The notes beneath the pieces were generated by a model. The model had not been told where the DNA came from. It worked only from the letters and a program-made list of their open reading frames with translations, and did not search any database. From Nannocystis bainbridge (lineage in GTDB: Bacteria; Myxococcota_A; Polyangia; Nannocystales; Nannocystaceae), in NCBI RefSeq assembly GCF_028368995.1, contig NZ_JAQNDL010000001.1:2630001-2694000 (forward strand): a stretch of 64,000 nucleotides of DNA. Direction: 5' to 3'. Position numbers and translations under genes: made by a program. Positions 24,691 through 33,433 of the stretch are shown here, one piece after another (positions within the stretch are counted from its first letter, which is position 1; each line of letters begins with the position of its first letter).

Positions 24691-27315
24691 TTATCGCGGG
24701 GCTCGCAGCACGTACTCCCGCTCGAGCGTCTTGCCGCGGCGCTCGATCGTCAGCGTCAGCCGCCCGCGGGACAGCACCGCGTCGGTGTCCCACAGGAAGT
24801 CCTGGCCCACCGGCACGCCGTCGACGGCGACGATCTGGTCGCGGGTGCGGAGATCGAGCCGGCGCATCACGTCGCTGCCGTACGCGCCTCCGACCCGGAA
24901 CCCGACCAGCTCACCGTCCTTGCCGTCCGGCCTGAACCATCCGCCCTCGAGCAGCGCCTCCGGATCGATGTCCCCGGCGACGATGGCAGGATCGATCTCG
25001 CAGCGGCTGTGGTCGTAGGTGCAGCGCACCCCCTCGGCGAGCTCCGGCGTGTTCGCGACGACGGTGCCGGCCGAGAAGTCGAGGTACCCGCGCTCGCCCG
25101 GGCTGCGGCGGTCGGGCTCGTCGGCGCTCGCGGTCCGCAGCGCCTGCGCGCCGGCCACGTCGCCGACGTACTCGAGCAGCGCCGCCTGCTGTTCACGCAG
25201 CCACCCGCGCCGCGCCGCGTCGGTCTCGCCGCGCAGCGCGCTCGTGAACTCGTGGAGCGCCACGCGCACCGGCTCGCACGCGGACCGCGTGTCCTCGACC
25301 GAGGCGCAGCCGCCCGCGGGCACCACGTGGCGCACGTGCGCCGCCGCGACGATCGCCAGGTCGGCGGCCAGGCGGCGCCGCAGTCGGTGCTCCGCCGGCA
25401 GCTTGGCCAGCGCCGCGCGCAGGCCGTCCCACGCCGCCAGCCGTGCGTGGTCGCTGTGCGGCCCGGCCTCGAGCAGCTCGGCCTCGGCGGCCCACGCCCG
25501 CGCCGCGACATCGGCGAACCCGGCCGTCGCGCTCGCCTCCGCGACCGTGCGCAACGCCTTGAGGGCGCGCGTGCGCGGCGGCGGCTTGCGCTCGAGATGA
25601 ACGATGCGCTCGCCCGAGCGCGGATCGTTGTACGTGAACTTGTTCGGCTCGTCCGACGGATCGTGAAATTGGAGGACGCCGACAGCGAGGTCGATCTCGG
25701 CGTTGACGCGCGCGTCACCCAGCAACATCGCCGACGCCAGCGCTTCCATGTTCTTGCCCATCTCCGGCTGCCGCGCCGCCGCCAAAGCCCGCGGCGCGTA
25801 ACCGGCGGCCAACAGCAAGCGCGCGCGCCAGCCCGCGCGCCGGGTCGCCGCGAAGCCCTGGCTGGTGAGCGTGTTGTAGAGCGACGGCTCCGCGCAGTCG
25901 GCGAGGTCGGGCAAGAACTCCGCCGCGTGTCCGACCAGCGCCGCGCTCTCGCGGGCCCCCTCCGCCACCACCGTCGCAAGATCGTCGAGCGCGCCGAGGC
26001 GGTCTTCGAGGCACGTGTTGGTCCAGTTGTAGGCGTCCTTGGTCGCCGACGGCGTCGCCGACACCTCGCGCCAGCGCGCCGCGTAGGCGTCGAGCGCCGT
26101 CACCAGGATGTCGACCTCCACCCGTACCTGCGGCAGCGCCGCCCGCAGCGTCCGCTCCCGCTCCCCGTTCCACACCTCGTCGATGCTCTTGCCCGGCCGC
26201 TCGTCGAGCTCGAAGGTCACCGTCTCCGGCAAGACCGCCGCCGCCGGCGTCGGCGGGTCGCCGGCGAAATACTGATATGCCCCGAAGGACATGGCCGCAG
26301 AGACAGCCACGCCGGCGACCGCCAGCCCCGGCCGCCACACCCGTCGCCCGGCGGCCCGGGTCAGCGCAGCCAGCAGCGCTTCCATCGATCCGAACCGGGC
26401 CTCCGGATCGGTCTGCAGCCCGCGCTCCAGCACCGCCTGCAGCGCCCGCGGCAGCGGCCGCGTCGGCTTGACCATCGCCTTGCGCTCGAACGCCTCGCAC
26501 AGCTGGGCCACGTTGTCGCCGCGGAACGGCCGGTGCCCGTGCAACGCCTCGAACAACACCACGCAGAACGCGAACTGATCGCTGCGCGCGCTGGCCTGAC
26601 GGCCCTGCAGCTGCTCCGGGGCCATGTACGCCGGCGTCCCGAGCACCGCGCCGGTGCGTGTCATCGGCTCGGCCAGGGCCGCCGCGTGGTCCTCGGTGGT
26701 CTGCTCGGCCTCGGCGATCGCGTCCTCGCCGAGCCGGGCCAGGCCGAAGTCGGAGATACGGATCCGCCCGCCGCCGACGAGCACGTTGGCCGGCTTGAAG
26801 TCGCGGTGCACCAGCCCCGCCGCGTGCGCCGCCGCCAGCCCGCGCCCGGCCTGCAGCAAGACCTCGACGATCTCCTGCCAGCGCCGCGGCCCGGCCCTGA
26901 GCCAGTCGCCGAGGGTCCCGCCGCCCTCGTACTCCATCGCGATCCACACCTGCTCCGCGTGCACCCCGGCGTCGAACACCGCGAGCACGTTCGGGTGCTG
27001 CAGCCGCGCCATCGCCTGCGCCTCGCGCAGCAGTCGCTGCTGCCCCCGCGGCCCGAGCTGGCCCGGGTGCAGCAGCTTGAGCGCGACCGTGCGGTCGAGC
27101 TGCGGGTCGCGGGCCGCGTACACCACCCCCATCCCGCCGGCGCCGACCACCCGCAGCACTTGGAACCGGGCGATCGTGCTCGGCTCGTGCGGCTCGTCGA
27201 ACAGCGCCGCCGCGACCTGCCGGCGGATCTGCTCGAGCGGGCGCAGTGGTTCGTGGTCGGGCGCGTGCAACGTGTCGGAGCTCGGGGTCAAATCTTCGAA
27301 GGCGACGGCGGTCAT
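24691..27315 (-). CDS. Ser/Thr protein kinase with PDZ-like C-terminus
   Basis: 874 aa; ATG at 27315 with GGGAGAGAG upstream. Kinase domain about 50-310: GAGGMGVVY, VALKLL with Lys80, GLVHRDFKPANV, ISDFGLARL, GTPAYMAPEQ. One membrane helix (about 330-350, LAVAGVAVSAAMSFGAYQYF), then about 500 residues of mostly helical sensor, ending in a PDZ-like GspC-type module (RTRDQIVAVDGVPVGQ to LTLTIERRGKTL). Divergent, 99 bp away, from an ECF sigma factor gene; in myxobacteria and planctomycetes such pairs suggest that the kinase controls the sigma factor by phosphorylation (inference). Confidence 0.93.
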   Translation of the reverse strand: MTAVAFEDLTPSSDTLHAPDHEPLRPLEQIRRQVAAALFDEPHEPSTIARFQVLRVVGAGGMGVVYAARDPQLDRTVALKLLHPGQLGPRGQQRLLREAQAMARLQHPNVLAVFDAGVHAEQVWIAMEYEGGGTLGDWLRAGPRRWQEIVEVLLQAGRGLAAAHAAGLVHRDFKPANVLVGGGRIRISDFGLARLGEDAIAEAEQTTEDHAAALAEPMTRTGAVLGTPAYMAPEQLQGRQASARSDQFAFCVVLFEALHGHRPFRGDNVAQLCEAFERKAMVKPTRPLPRALQAVLERGLQTDPEARFGSMEALLAALTRAAGRRVWRPGLAVAGVAVSAAMSFGAYQYFAGDPPTPAAAVLPETVTFELDERPGKSIDEVWNGERERTLRAALPQVRVEVDILVTALDAYAARWREVSATPSATKDAYNWTNTCLEDRLGALDDLATVVAEGARESAALVGHAAEFLPDLADCAEPSLYNTLTSQGFAATRRAGWRARLLLAAGYAPRALAAARQPEMGKNMEALASAMLLGDARVNAEIDLAVGVLQFHDPSDEPNKFTYNDPRSGERIVHLERKPPPRTRALKALRTVAEASATAGFADVAARAWAAEAELLEAGPHSDHARLAAWDGLRAALAKLPAEHRLRRRLAADLAIVAAAHVRHVVPAGGCASVEDTRSACEPVRVALHEFTSALRGETDAARRGWLREQQAALLEYVGDVAGAQALRTASADEPDRRSPGERGYLDFSAGTVVANTPELAEGVRCTYDHSRCEIDPAIVAGDIDPEALLEGGWFRPDGKDGELVGFRVGGAYGSDVMRRLDLRTRDQIVAVDGVPVGQDFLWDTDAVLSRGRLTLTIERRGKTLEREYVLRAPR

Positions 27316-27414
27316 GGGAGGCTCTCTCCCGCGACGTTCCTCGAGCATGCCGCTCGATCACGACCGCGGACGATTTTTTTCACCGCCCGCGGCCGACCCG
27401 ACTACCATTCCCCC

Positions 27415-28026
27415 GTGGAGACCGACGAGGCGCTGGTGGCCGCGTGGCGCGGCGGGGACAAGCGGGCCGGCAGCCGGCTGTTCGCCCGCCACTTCGAGCC
27501 GATCGCCCGCTTCTTCTACAGCAAGGTCCAGACCGGCGTGGAGGACCTCGTGCAGCGCACCTTCCTCGCCCTCGTCGAGCGCAGCGACAGGCTGCCCGAG
27601 GGCGTGCCGGTCCGCGCCTACTTGTTCGGGATCGCGCGCCACCTGCTGCTCCGCCGCTTCCGCGACCAGTACCGCGACGGCATCTTCGACGGCGACACCG
27701 TCTCGGTCGCCGACCTCGGCGAGTCGCCCAGCGCGCTGATCGACCGCCGCGAGCACCTGCAGCTCCTCTACCAGGCCCTGCGCGCGCTGCCGCTCGAGCT
27801 GCAGATCGTCGTCGAGCTGTTCTACTGGGAGGGCTTCACCGCCCCGGCCATCGCCGCCGCGCTGGAGCTGCCCGAGGGCACCGTGCGCAGCCGCCTCCGC
27901 CGCGCCCGCGAGCTGCTCGGCGACCGCATCGCCGCCCTCGCCCCCGCCCCCGAGCTGGCCGCCGCGACCATGAACGACCTCGAGCGCTGGGCCCGCGAGC
28001 TGCGCGACCAGCTCGGCAAAGGTTGA
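27415..28026 (+). CDS. ECF-type RNA polymerase sigma factor
   Basis: 203 aa from a GTG. Region 2: LFARHFEPIARFFYSK, VEDLVQRTFLALVE and AYLFGIARHLLLRRFR; region 4: LPLELQIVVELFYWEGFTAPAIAAALELPEGTVRSRLRRAREL. A short C-terminal tail of about 30 residues. No anti-sigma gene next to it; instead a kinase gene lies divergent, so control by phosphorylation is the likely mode. Confidence 0.93.
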   Translation: METDEALVAAWRGGDKRAGSRLFARHFEPIARFFYSKVQTGVEDLVQRTFLALVERSDRLPEGVPVRAYLFGIARHLLLRRFRDQYRDGIFDGDTVSVADLGESPSALIDRREHLQLLYQALRALPLELQIVVELFYWEGFTAPAIAAALELPEGTVRSRLRRARELLGDRIAALAPAPELAAATMNDLERWARELRDQLGKG

Positions 28027-28029
28027 GCC

Positions 28030-28092
28030 TGTCCCTCGGAGCATGCCCTCCAGGACATGCCCCGGAGAGCATGTCCGCCAGGGCATGTCCCC
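28030..28092. terminator. Cluster of degenerate palindromes between convergent genes
   Basis: CTGTCCCTCGGAGCATG, GCATGCCCT-CC-AGGACATGC (one mismatch) and ATGTCCGCCAGGGCATG half-sites fill the 76-bp gap between the sigma factor and the RND permease. Confidence 0.5.
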
Positions 28093-28102
28093 GCGGCCAG
28101 CC

Positions 28103-31100
28103 TCACTCCTCGCGCGAGGTCTCGCGCCGGCGCGAGGCCGCCGCGATCAGGCGGAAGAACAGCGGCGTGGCGAAGATCGCCAGCACCGTCGCCGCCAGCA
28201 TCCCGCCGAGCACGCCGGTGCCGATCGCCCGCTGGCTGTTCGAGCTGGCCCCGGTGGCGATCGCCAGCGGGACCACGCCGAGGATGAACGCCAGCGAGGT
28301 CATCACGATCGGGCGGAAGCGCAGGCGGCACGCCTCGATCGCCGCGGCCTGGACCGAGCGGCCCTCGGCGACCAGCTCCTTGGCGACCTCGATGATGAGG
28401 ATCGCGTTCTTGGCGGTCAGGCCGATGATCGTGATGAGGCCGACCTTGAAGTAGACGTCGTTGGGCAGCTCGCGCCACAGGATGGCGAGCACCGAGCCGA
28501 GCACGCCGGTGGGGATGACGAGCAGGACGGCGAGCGGGATCGACCAGCTCTCGTAGAGCGCGGCGAGGCACAGGAACACGCACACGAGCGACAGCGCGAG
28601 CAAGTAGACCGCCTGGCTGCCCGACAGCTTCTCCTGCAGCGACTGCCCGGTCCACGCGTAGTCGAAGCCCGCCGGCAGCTGGCCGGCGAGGCGCTCCATC
28701 TCCGCCATCGCGTCGCCGCTGGCGCGCCCCGGCGCCGCGCTGCCGCTGAACTTGATGCTCTGGTAGCCGTTGAAGCTGACCACCTGCGACGGCCCCATCG
28801 TCCACGCCACCTCGGCGAACGCCCGCATCGGCACCATCTTGCCCTCGGCGTTGCGCACGAACAGCTCGAGCAGGTCCTCGGAATTCATCCGCCGGGCCGC
28901 GTCGGCCTGCACGATCACCCGCTGCATCCGCGCCTGGTTGGGGAAGTCGTTGACGTACGCCGAGCCCAGGCTGGTCGACAGCGTGTGGTTGATCGCCGCG
29001 AACCCGACCCCGAGCGCGCTGGCCTTGTCGCGGTCGATCCGCAGCTCGATCTGCGGCGCCGTCGGCAGGCCCTCGACGTACACGTTCGCCAGCACCGGGC
29101 TCTGCGAAGCGGCCGCCAACAGTTGGTCGCGCGCCGCCGCCAGGGCCGCGTAGCCCCGCTGCGCCTTGTCCTGCAGGCGAAAGCTGAACCCGCTCGAATT
29201 GCCGAGCGACTCGATCGCAGGCGGCGCGAGGGCGAACGCCATCGCGTCCGGCAGGCCGCCGAGCGCGGCGTTGGCCCGCCCGCCCACGGCCTCGGCGGAG
29301 TCCTCGGGCCCGCGCGCCGCCCAGTCGTCGAGCATGACGAACGCGAGCGCGGCGTTCTGCCCCTGCCCCGAGAACCCGAACCCGGCGATCGTCGAGGTGC
29401 TGGCCACCGCCGGCTCGCTGGCGAAGTACGCCTCGATGCGCTCGATGACGTCCAGCGTGCGCCCCTGCGACGCCTCGGGCGGGGTCTGCACGTCGATGAT
29501 CAGGTAGCCCTGATCCTCGGTCGGCAGGAAGCTCGACGGCAACCGCTGATAGCACCACGCCAGCGCGCCGAGCAGCGCGACATAGACCACGAGGAACCGC
29601 GCCGGCCGGCGCACCACCCCGCCGACGCCGGCGCGGTAGCCGTTCGTCAGCGCCTCGAAGCCGCGGTTGAACCACGCGAACGGCCCGCGCCGCGCTCGCC
29701 CGTGGCCCGCCTTGGCCGGCCGCAGCAAGGTGCCGCACAGCGCCGGCGTCAGCGACAGCGCCAGGAACGCCGAGAACGCGATCGAAGTCGCCATCGACAC
29801 CGCGAACTGACGATAGATGACGCCGACCGAGCCGGGGAAGAACGCCATCGGCAGGAACACCGCGACCAGCACCACCGTGATGCCGACGATCGCCCCGGTG
29901 ATCTGGCCCATCGCCTTGCGCGTCGCCTCGCGCGGCGGAAGCCCCTCCTCGGCCATGATGCGCTCGACGTTCTCGACCACCACGATCGCGTCGTCGACGA
30001 GGATGCCGATCGCCAGCACCATGCCGAACATGGTCAGCACGTTGATCGAGAACCCGGCCAGCAGCAGCGCCGCGCAGGTCCCGAGCAGCGCCACCGGCAC
30101 CACGATCGCGGGGATCACGGTGTAGCGGAGGTCCTGCAGGAACAGGAACATCACCGCGAACACCAGGCCCATCGCCTCGAGCAGGGTGACGACGACCTGG
30201 CGGATCGAGACCTCGACGAACGGCGTGGTGTCGTAGGGCACCGAGATCTCGACGTTGGCCGGCATCGTGCGCGTCAGCTCGGCGATCTTCGCGTGCACGC
30301 CGGTGGCCGTGGCCAGCGCGTTGCCGCCGGGCGCCAGCTGGATGCCGATGCCCGCCGCCGGCTTGCCGTCGAGGCGCGACTGCATGAAGTAGCTCTGGCC
30401 GCCGAGCTCGACGTCGGCGACGTCGCGCAGGCGCACGAACGAGCCGTCGAGGTTGGCGCGCAGGACGATCTGCTCGAACTCCTGCACGGTCCCGAGCTGG
30501 CCCTTCACCACCACGTTGGCGGCGATCCGCTGGCCCTCGACGGCCGGCGGCGCGCCGACGATGCCGGACGCGATCTGAGCGTTCTGGGCCTCGATCGCGC
30601 TGGTGACGTCGGCGGCGGTGAGGCCGAGGCCGACCAGGCGCGACGGATCGATCCACACCCGCAGCGCCTTCTCGGTCGAGAACAGCTGCGCGCGACCCAC
30701 GCCCGGCACGCGCCGCAGCTCGCCGACGATCCGCCGCGCCGCCAGGTCACCGAGCTCGATCTCCGACAGGCTGCCGTCGGTCGCTCGCACCGTGACAAAC
30801 TGCATGATCGCGGTGGTCGCCTCCTCGATCTGCAGGCCCTGCTGCGCCACCACCCGGGGCAGCCGCGCCTCGACCCGCTTGAGCCGGTTCTGCACCGCTA
30901 CCGTCGCCTTGGCCGGGTCATAGCCGGGCGCGAACGAGATCATGATCTGCGTCGTCCCCGAGGCGTCGCTGGTCGACTCGAAGTACATCACCCCGGGGAT
31001 GCCGTTGAGCTCCTCCTCGAGGATGCGCGTGACGCCCTCGAACAGCCGCTCGGCGGGCGCGCCCGGATAATTCGCGGTCACCGAGACCGTCACCGGCGCG

Positions 31101-31213
31101 ACGCTCGGGTACTGCGAGATCGGCAGGTACGTCAGCGAGATCGCCCCCGCCAGCATGATGAACAGCGAGATGGCCCAGGCGAAGATCGGGCGGTCGATGA
31201 AGAAGGAGATCAT
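28103..31213 (-). CDS. RND multidrug efflux permease (HAE1/AcrB type)
   Basis: 1036 aa, full family length. Starts with FFIDRPIFAWAISLFIMLAG; two repeats of TM1 plus large periplasmic loop plus TM2-6. The proton-relay pair is present in GILVDDAIVVVENVER (TM4). Forms a trimer in the inner membrane with the adaptor encoded just upstream (27-bp gap) and would need an outer-membrane TolC-type channel, none of which is in the window. Exports hydrophobic or toxic compounds using the proton gradient. Confidence 0.96.
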   Translation of the reverse strand: MISFFIDRPIFAWAISLFIMLAGAISLTYLPISQYPSVAPVTVSVTANYPGAPAERLFEGVTRILEEELNGIPGVMYFESTSDASGTTQIMISFAPGYDPAKATVAVQNRLKRVEARLPRVVAQQGLQIEEATTAIMQFVTVRATDGSLSEIELGDLAARRIVGELRRVPGVGRAQLFSTEKALRVWIDPSRLVGLGLTAADVTSAIEAQNAQIASGIVGAPPAVEGQRIAANVVVKGQLGTVQEFEQIVLRANLDGSFVRLRDVADVELGGQSYFMQSRLDGKPAAGIGIQLAPGGNALATATGVHAKIAELTRTMPANVEISVPYDTTPFVEVSIRQVVVTLLEAMGLVFAVMFLFLQDLRYTVIPAIVVPVALLGTCAALLLAGFSINVLTMFGMVLAIGILVDDAIVVVENVERIMAEEGLPPREATRKAMGQITGAIVGITVVLVAVFLPMAFFPGSVGVIYRQFAVSMATSIAFSAFLALSLTPALCGTLLRPAKAGHGRARRGPFAWFNRGFEALTNGYRAGVGGVVRRPARFLVVYVALLGALAWCYQRLPSSFLPTEDQGYLIIDVQTPPEASQGRTLDVIERIEAYFASEPAVASTSTIAGFGFSGQGQNAALAFVMLDDWAARGPEDSAEAVGGRANAALGGLPDAMAFALAPPAIESLGNSSGFSFRLQDKAQRGYAALAAARDQLLAAASQSPVLANVYVEGLPTAPQIELRIDRDKASALGVGFAAINHTLSTSLGSAYVNDFPNQARMQRVIVQADAARRMNSEDLLELFVRNAEGKMVPMRAFAEVAWTMGPSQVVSFNGYQSIKFSGSAAPGRASGDAMAEMERLAGQLPAGFDYAWTGQSLQEKLSGSQAVYLLALSLVCVFLCLAALYESWSIPLAVLLVIPTGVLGSVLAILWRELPNDVYFKVGLITIIGLTAKNAILIIEVAKELVAEGRSVQAAAIEACRLRFRPIVMTSLAFILGVVPLAIATGASSNSQRAIGTGVLGGMLAATVLAIFATPLFFRLIAAASRRRETSREE

Positions 31214-31240
31214 GCCAATGCCCTCGAGCGAACGATGCGT

Positions 31241-32419
31241 TCAGCGCTGCGCGGTGGTCGGCGCTGCCTTCGACTCAGTCGTCGGCGGCGCTGCCTTCGT
31301 CTCAGTCGTCGGTGCGACCCATGGCACCGCCCTCGCGCTGCCGCCGGGGTGGATCTTCTGGAACCCCTCGACGACCAGCTGCTCGCCTGGCGCCAGCCCG
31401 TCCTCGACGATCCAGCCGTGCTCGGTCAGCGGCCCGGTGCGCAGTGGTTTGAGCGCGACCTTGCCGGCGTCGTCGACCACGAACGCCTGCGCCTCGCCGG
31501 CGCTGCTGCGCTGGATCGCCTGTGGCGGGACCACCACCGCCTCGGTGTCGCGCCCGCGAGCCAGGCGCACGCGCACGTACGTGCCCGGCAGCAGCGCCCC
31601 GTCCGGGTTGGGGAACGTCGCCCGCATCGTCACCTGCGCGGTGCCCGGGTCGACGTTGACGTCGGTGAACAGCAGCCTTCCGACATCCGGATGGCGGCTG
31701 CCGTCGGCGCGCAAGATCTCGACCTCGGCGCCCTCGCGGTCGCTCGCATCGAGCATGCCCGCCGGCTGCACGAAATCGACGTAGATCGGATCGATCTGCT
31801 GAATGGTCGCCAGGTGCGTCGCCGAGCCGTCGCCGACCAGCGCGCCCTCGGTCACCAGGGTGCGACCGATGCGTCCGCCGATCGGCGCGCGCACCGTCGC
31901 GTGGTCGAGGTCGATGCGGGCGCGGACCAGCCGGGCCTTGGCCGACGCGTAGTCGGCCTCGGCCTGCTTGAGCGCCGCGTCGGCGACGTCGTGCTGGGCC
32001 GTGCTCACCGTCTGCCGCTCGAGCAGCGTCAACTGGCGCTTCTCGTGCCGGCGCGCCTGCTCGAGCGTCGCCACCGCGCGCTCGAGCGCGGCCGACCGCT
32101 CGTCGCGGTCCGCCCGGTACACCGCGGGCTCGAGGCGGAACAGCACGTCACCCTGGCGCACGTCGCTGCCCTCCTCGAACACCCGCTCGAGCACGATGCC
32201 CGAGACGCGCGCCCGCACCTCGGCGACCCGCGACGCCACCAATCGTCCCGGCAGCTCGCGCACGCGAGGCACCGTGCGCGACGCGACGACGATCGTCGAC
32301 ACCTCGGGCGGCGGCGGCTCGCCCGCGGGAGCTACTTCGGCCGCCGCCGGCTCGCACGCGACGAACAGGACGAGCAGCGCCAAACACTGGACGAACGAGG
32401 AGAAGGAGCACGCTTGCAT
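31241..32419 (-). CDS. RND efflux periplasmic adaptor lipoprotein (AcrA type)
   Basis: 392 aa from the ATG at 32419. Lipobox LFVAC; barrel-sandwich halves RVSGIVLERVFEEGSDVRQG and IDLDHATVRAPIGGRIGRTL on either side of a coiled-coil hairpin, then beta-barrel and membrane-proximal domains. The last 25 residues are a Thr/Lys/Ala repeat (TTETKAAPPTTESKAAPTT) not usual for the family. Same operon as the permease; the TetR gene lies 121 bp upstream in the same direction. Confidence 0.93.
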   Translation of the reverse strand: MQACSFSSFVQCLALLVLFVACEPAAAEVAPAGEPPPPEVSTIVVASRTVPRVRELPGRLVASRVAEVRARVSGIVLERVFEEGSDVRQGDVLFRLEPAVYRADRDERSAALERAVATLEQARRHEKRQLTLLERQTVSTAQHDVADAALKQAEADYASAKARLVRARIDLDHATVRAPIGGRIGRTLVTEGALVGDGSATHLATIQQIDPIYVDFVQPAGMLDASDREGAEVEILRADGSRHPDVGRLLFTDVNVDPGTAQVTMRATFPNPDGALLPGTYVRVRLARGRDTEAVVVPPQAIQRSSAGEAQAFVVDDAGKVALKPLRTGPLTEHGWIVEDGLAPGEQLVVEGFQKIHPGGSARAVPWVAPTTETKAAPPTTESKAAPTTAQR

Positions 32420-32448
32420 GATGGGCACCGCTCGCGCCCGCGACCTCC

Positions 32449-32467
32449 GTCCGGACAATGTCCGGAC
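32449..32467. promoter_or_regulatory. Paired palindromes upstream of the efflux operon
   Basis: Two copies of the self-complementary octamer GTCCGGAC separated by AAT, 30-48 nt before the adaptor ATG in the gap after the TetR gene. Together they form a 19-bp inverted repeat and may be an internal operator. Confidence 0.45.
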
Positions 32468-32540
32468 AGCAGCGCGGCGCGCATTCGTAGGAGTCAGTCG
32501 GGGACGATCGCAGACGCGGTGACGCGGCGTCGGGACGTCG

Positions 32541-33101
32541 TCACCGCTTTCGGGTGAGTTCGATCATCTGGTGGATCAGGGCTGGGCGGTCGATCGGGGG
32601 CTCACCGTCCTGAGCCAGCAGATCTGCCAACCATACGCCGTCGGTCGCGTAGCGGACGAGTTGCAGCTCGGGGTCGCCGTCGGTGTCGTGGTGACGCACG
32701 AGGCGCGCCTTGTACCATTGACCCCAGGCCCGCCGCAGGTCCGGGTCGGTGACCGTCGACATCGAGAGCGCCGCGCACGGACACGGGCCGTTGAGGTCGC
32801 CGCGCACGGTGCTGCGGACATACGCCCGGGTGAAGCTCCCGTACGCGACGGGATCCTTCGCCATCGCCTCGTCGATCTCGGCGTCGAGGGTGCGCAGCTG
32901 CTCGGCGAACAGCGCCGCGGTCAGCTTCTGCTTGCTGGCGAAATGATGTAAGAGTCCGCCCTTCGTCACCCCCGCGGCGTCGGCGACGGCCTGCACGGTG
33001 AGGTTGGCGAGGCCCCGGTCGACCAGGATCTGGGCCGCGCACTCGAGCAGCTTCTGCCGCACGACATCGGGCTCCTTCTTGCGCTGGTTGGCGAGCGACA
33101 C
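32541..33101 (-). CDS. TetR-family repressor of the RND operon
   Basis: 186 aa from the GTG at 33101; the longer frame to 33227 would run across the operator, so the GTG just inside it is preferred. HTH region: LLECAAQILVDRGLANLTVQ, AVADAAGVTKGGLLHHFASK. C-terminal domain with a Cys pair (GPCPCAAL). First gene of an apparent operon TetR-adaptor-permease on the minus strand, so a local repressor and self-regulator. Confidence 0.9.
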   Translation of the reverse strand: MSLANQRKKEPDVVRQKLLECAAQILVDRGLANLTVQAVADAAGVTKGGLLHHFASKQKLTAALFAEQLRTLDAEIDEAMAKDPVAYGSFTRAYVRSTVRGDLNGPCPCAALSMSTVTDPDLRRAWGQWYKARLVRHHDTDGDPELQLVRYATDGVWLADLLAQDGEPPIDRPALIHQMIELTRKR

Positions 33102-33433
33102 GGGCGGCGAAACATACCGGCTGGTCGGTATCTTCGCAAGCAAAGACGCGCCCCGCGCGATGCGTTCGGTCGCAGTCAGACGCACAACAGGAGGCATGAT
33201 AACGCCGTTCCTGCCACCCGTGCCCACTCCCTGCTTGGTCCTCCTGCGGCCTTCGCGCCAGTCAAACGAGGCGTGACTTCGCCCCTCGGGGCCGAGGCCG
33301 GCAGCCGCGCGGGCACTCCGACATGGCGCTCACGATATGTCCGCAAGCACATGTCCCTTCGCACAGCCATGGACCTGCCGCGGAGAGCTCGTCACATGTC
33401 TCTCGGGACAGTTCGAACGGCGCTACCACCCCG
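33102..33433. other. Gene-free stretch: TetR promoter, operator and palindromes
   Basis: 332 bp between two minus-strand genes. Near 33114-33131 lies the TetR operator; near 33330-33410 lie TATGTCC/ACATGTCC half-sites and TGTCTC-TC-GGGACA (33397-33410), the latter 24 nt beyond the stop of the kinase gene at 33434. The middle part shows nothing recognisable. Confidence 0.6.
33114..33131 (-). promoter_or_regulatory. TetR operator within the promoter
   Basis: ATACCG-GCTGGT-CGGTAT, a classic TetR-family operator shape. On the minus strand it lies between a -35-like TTGCGA and a -10-like TATGTT exactly 17 bp apart, and the GTG start follows the -10 by only about 10 nt, so the mRNA is probably leaderless. 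Confidence 0.75.

Noticed and set aside
24532..27400. Long plus-strand frame opposite the kinase gene
   Set aside because: It only mirrors the codon bias of the kinase on the other strand (Arg/Ala/Gln/His-rich translation). Only its end, from 27415, is a real gene (ECF sigma factor).
28043..32557. 1504-codon plus-strand frame opposite the RND operon
   Set aside because: Mirror of the RND genes in a GC-rich genome; no family motifs.
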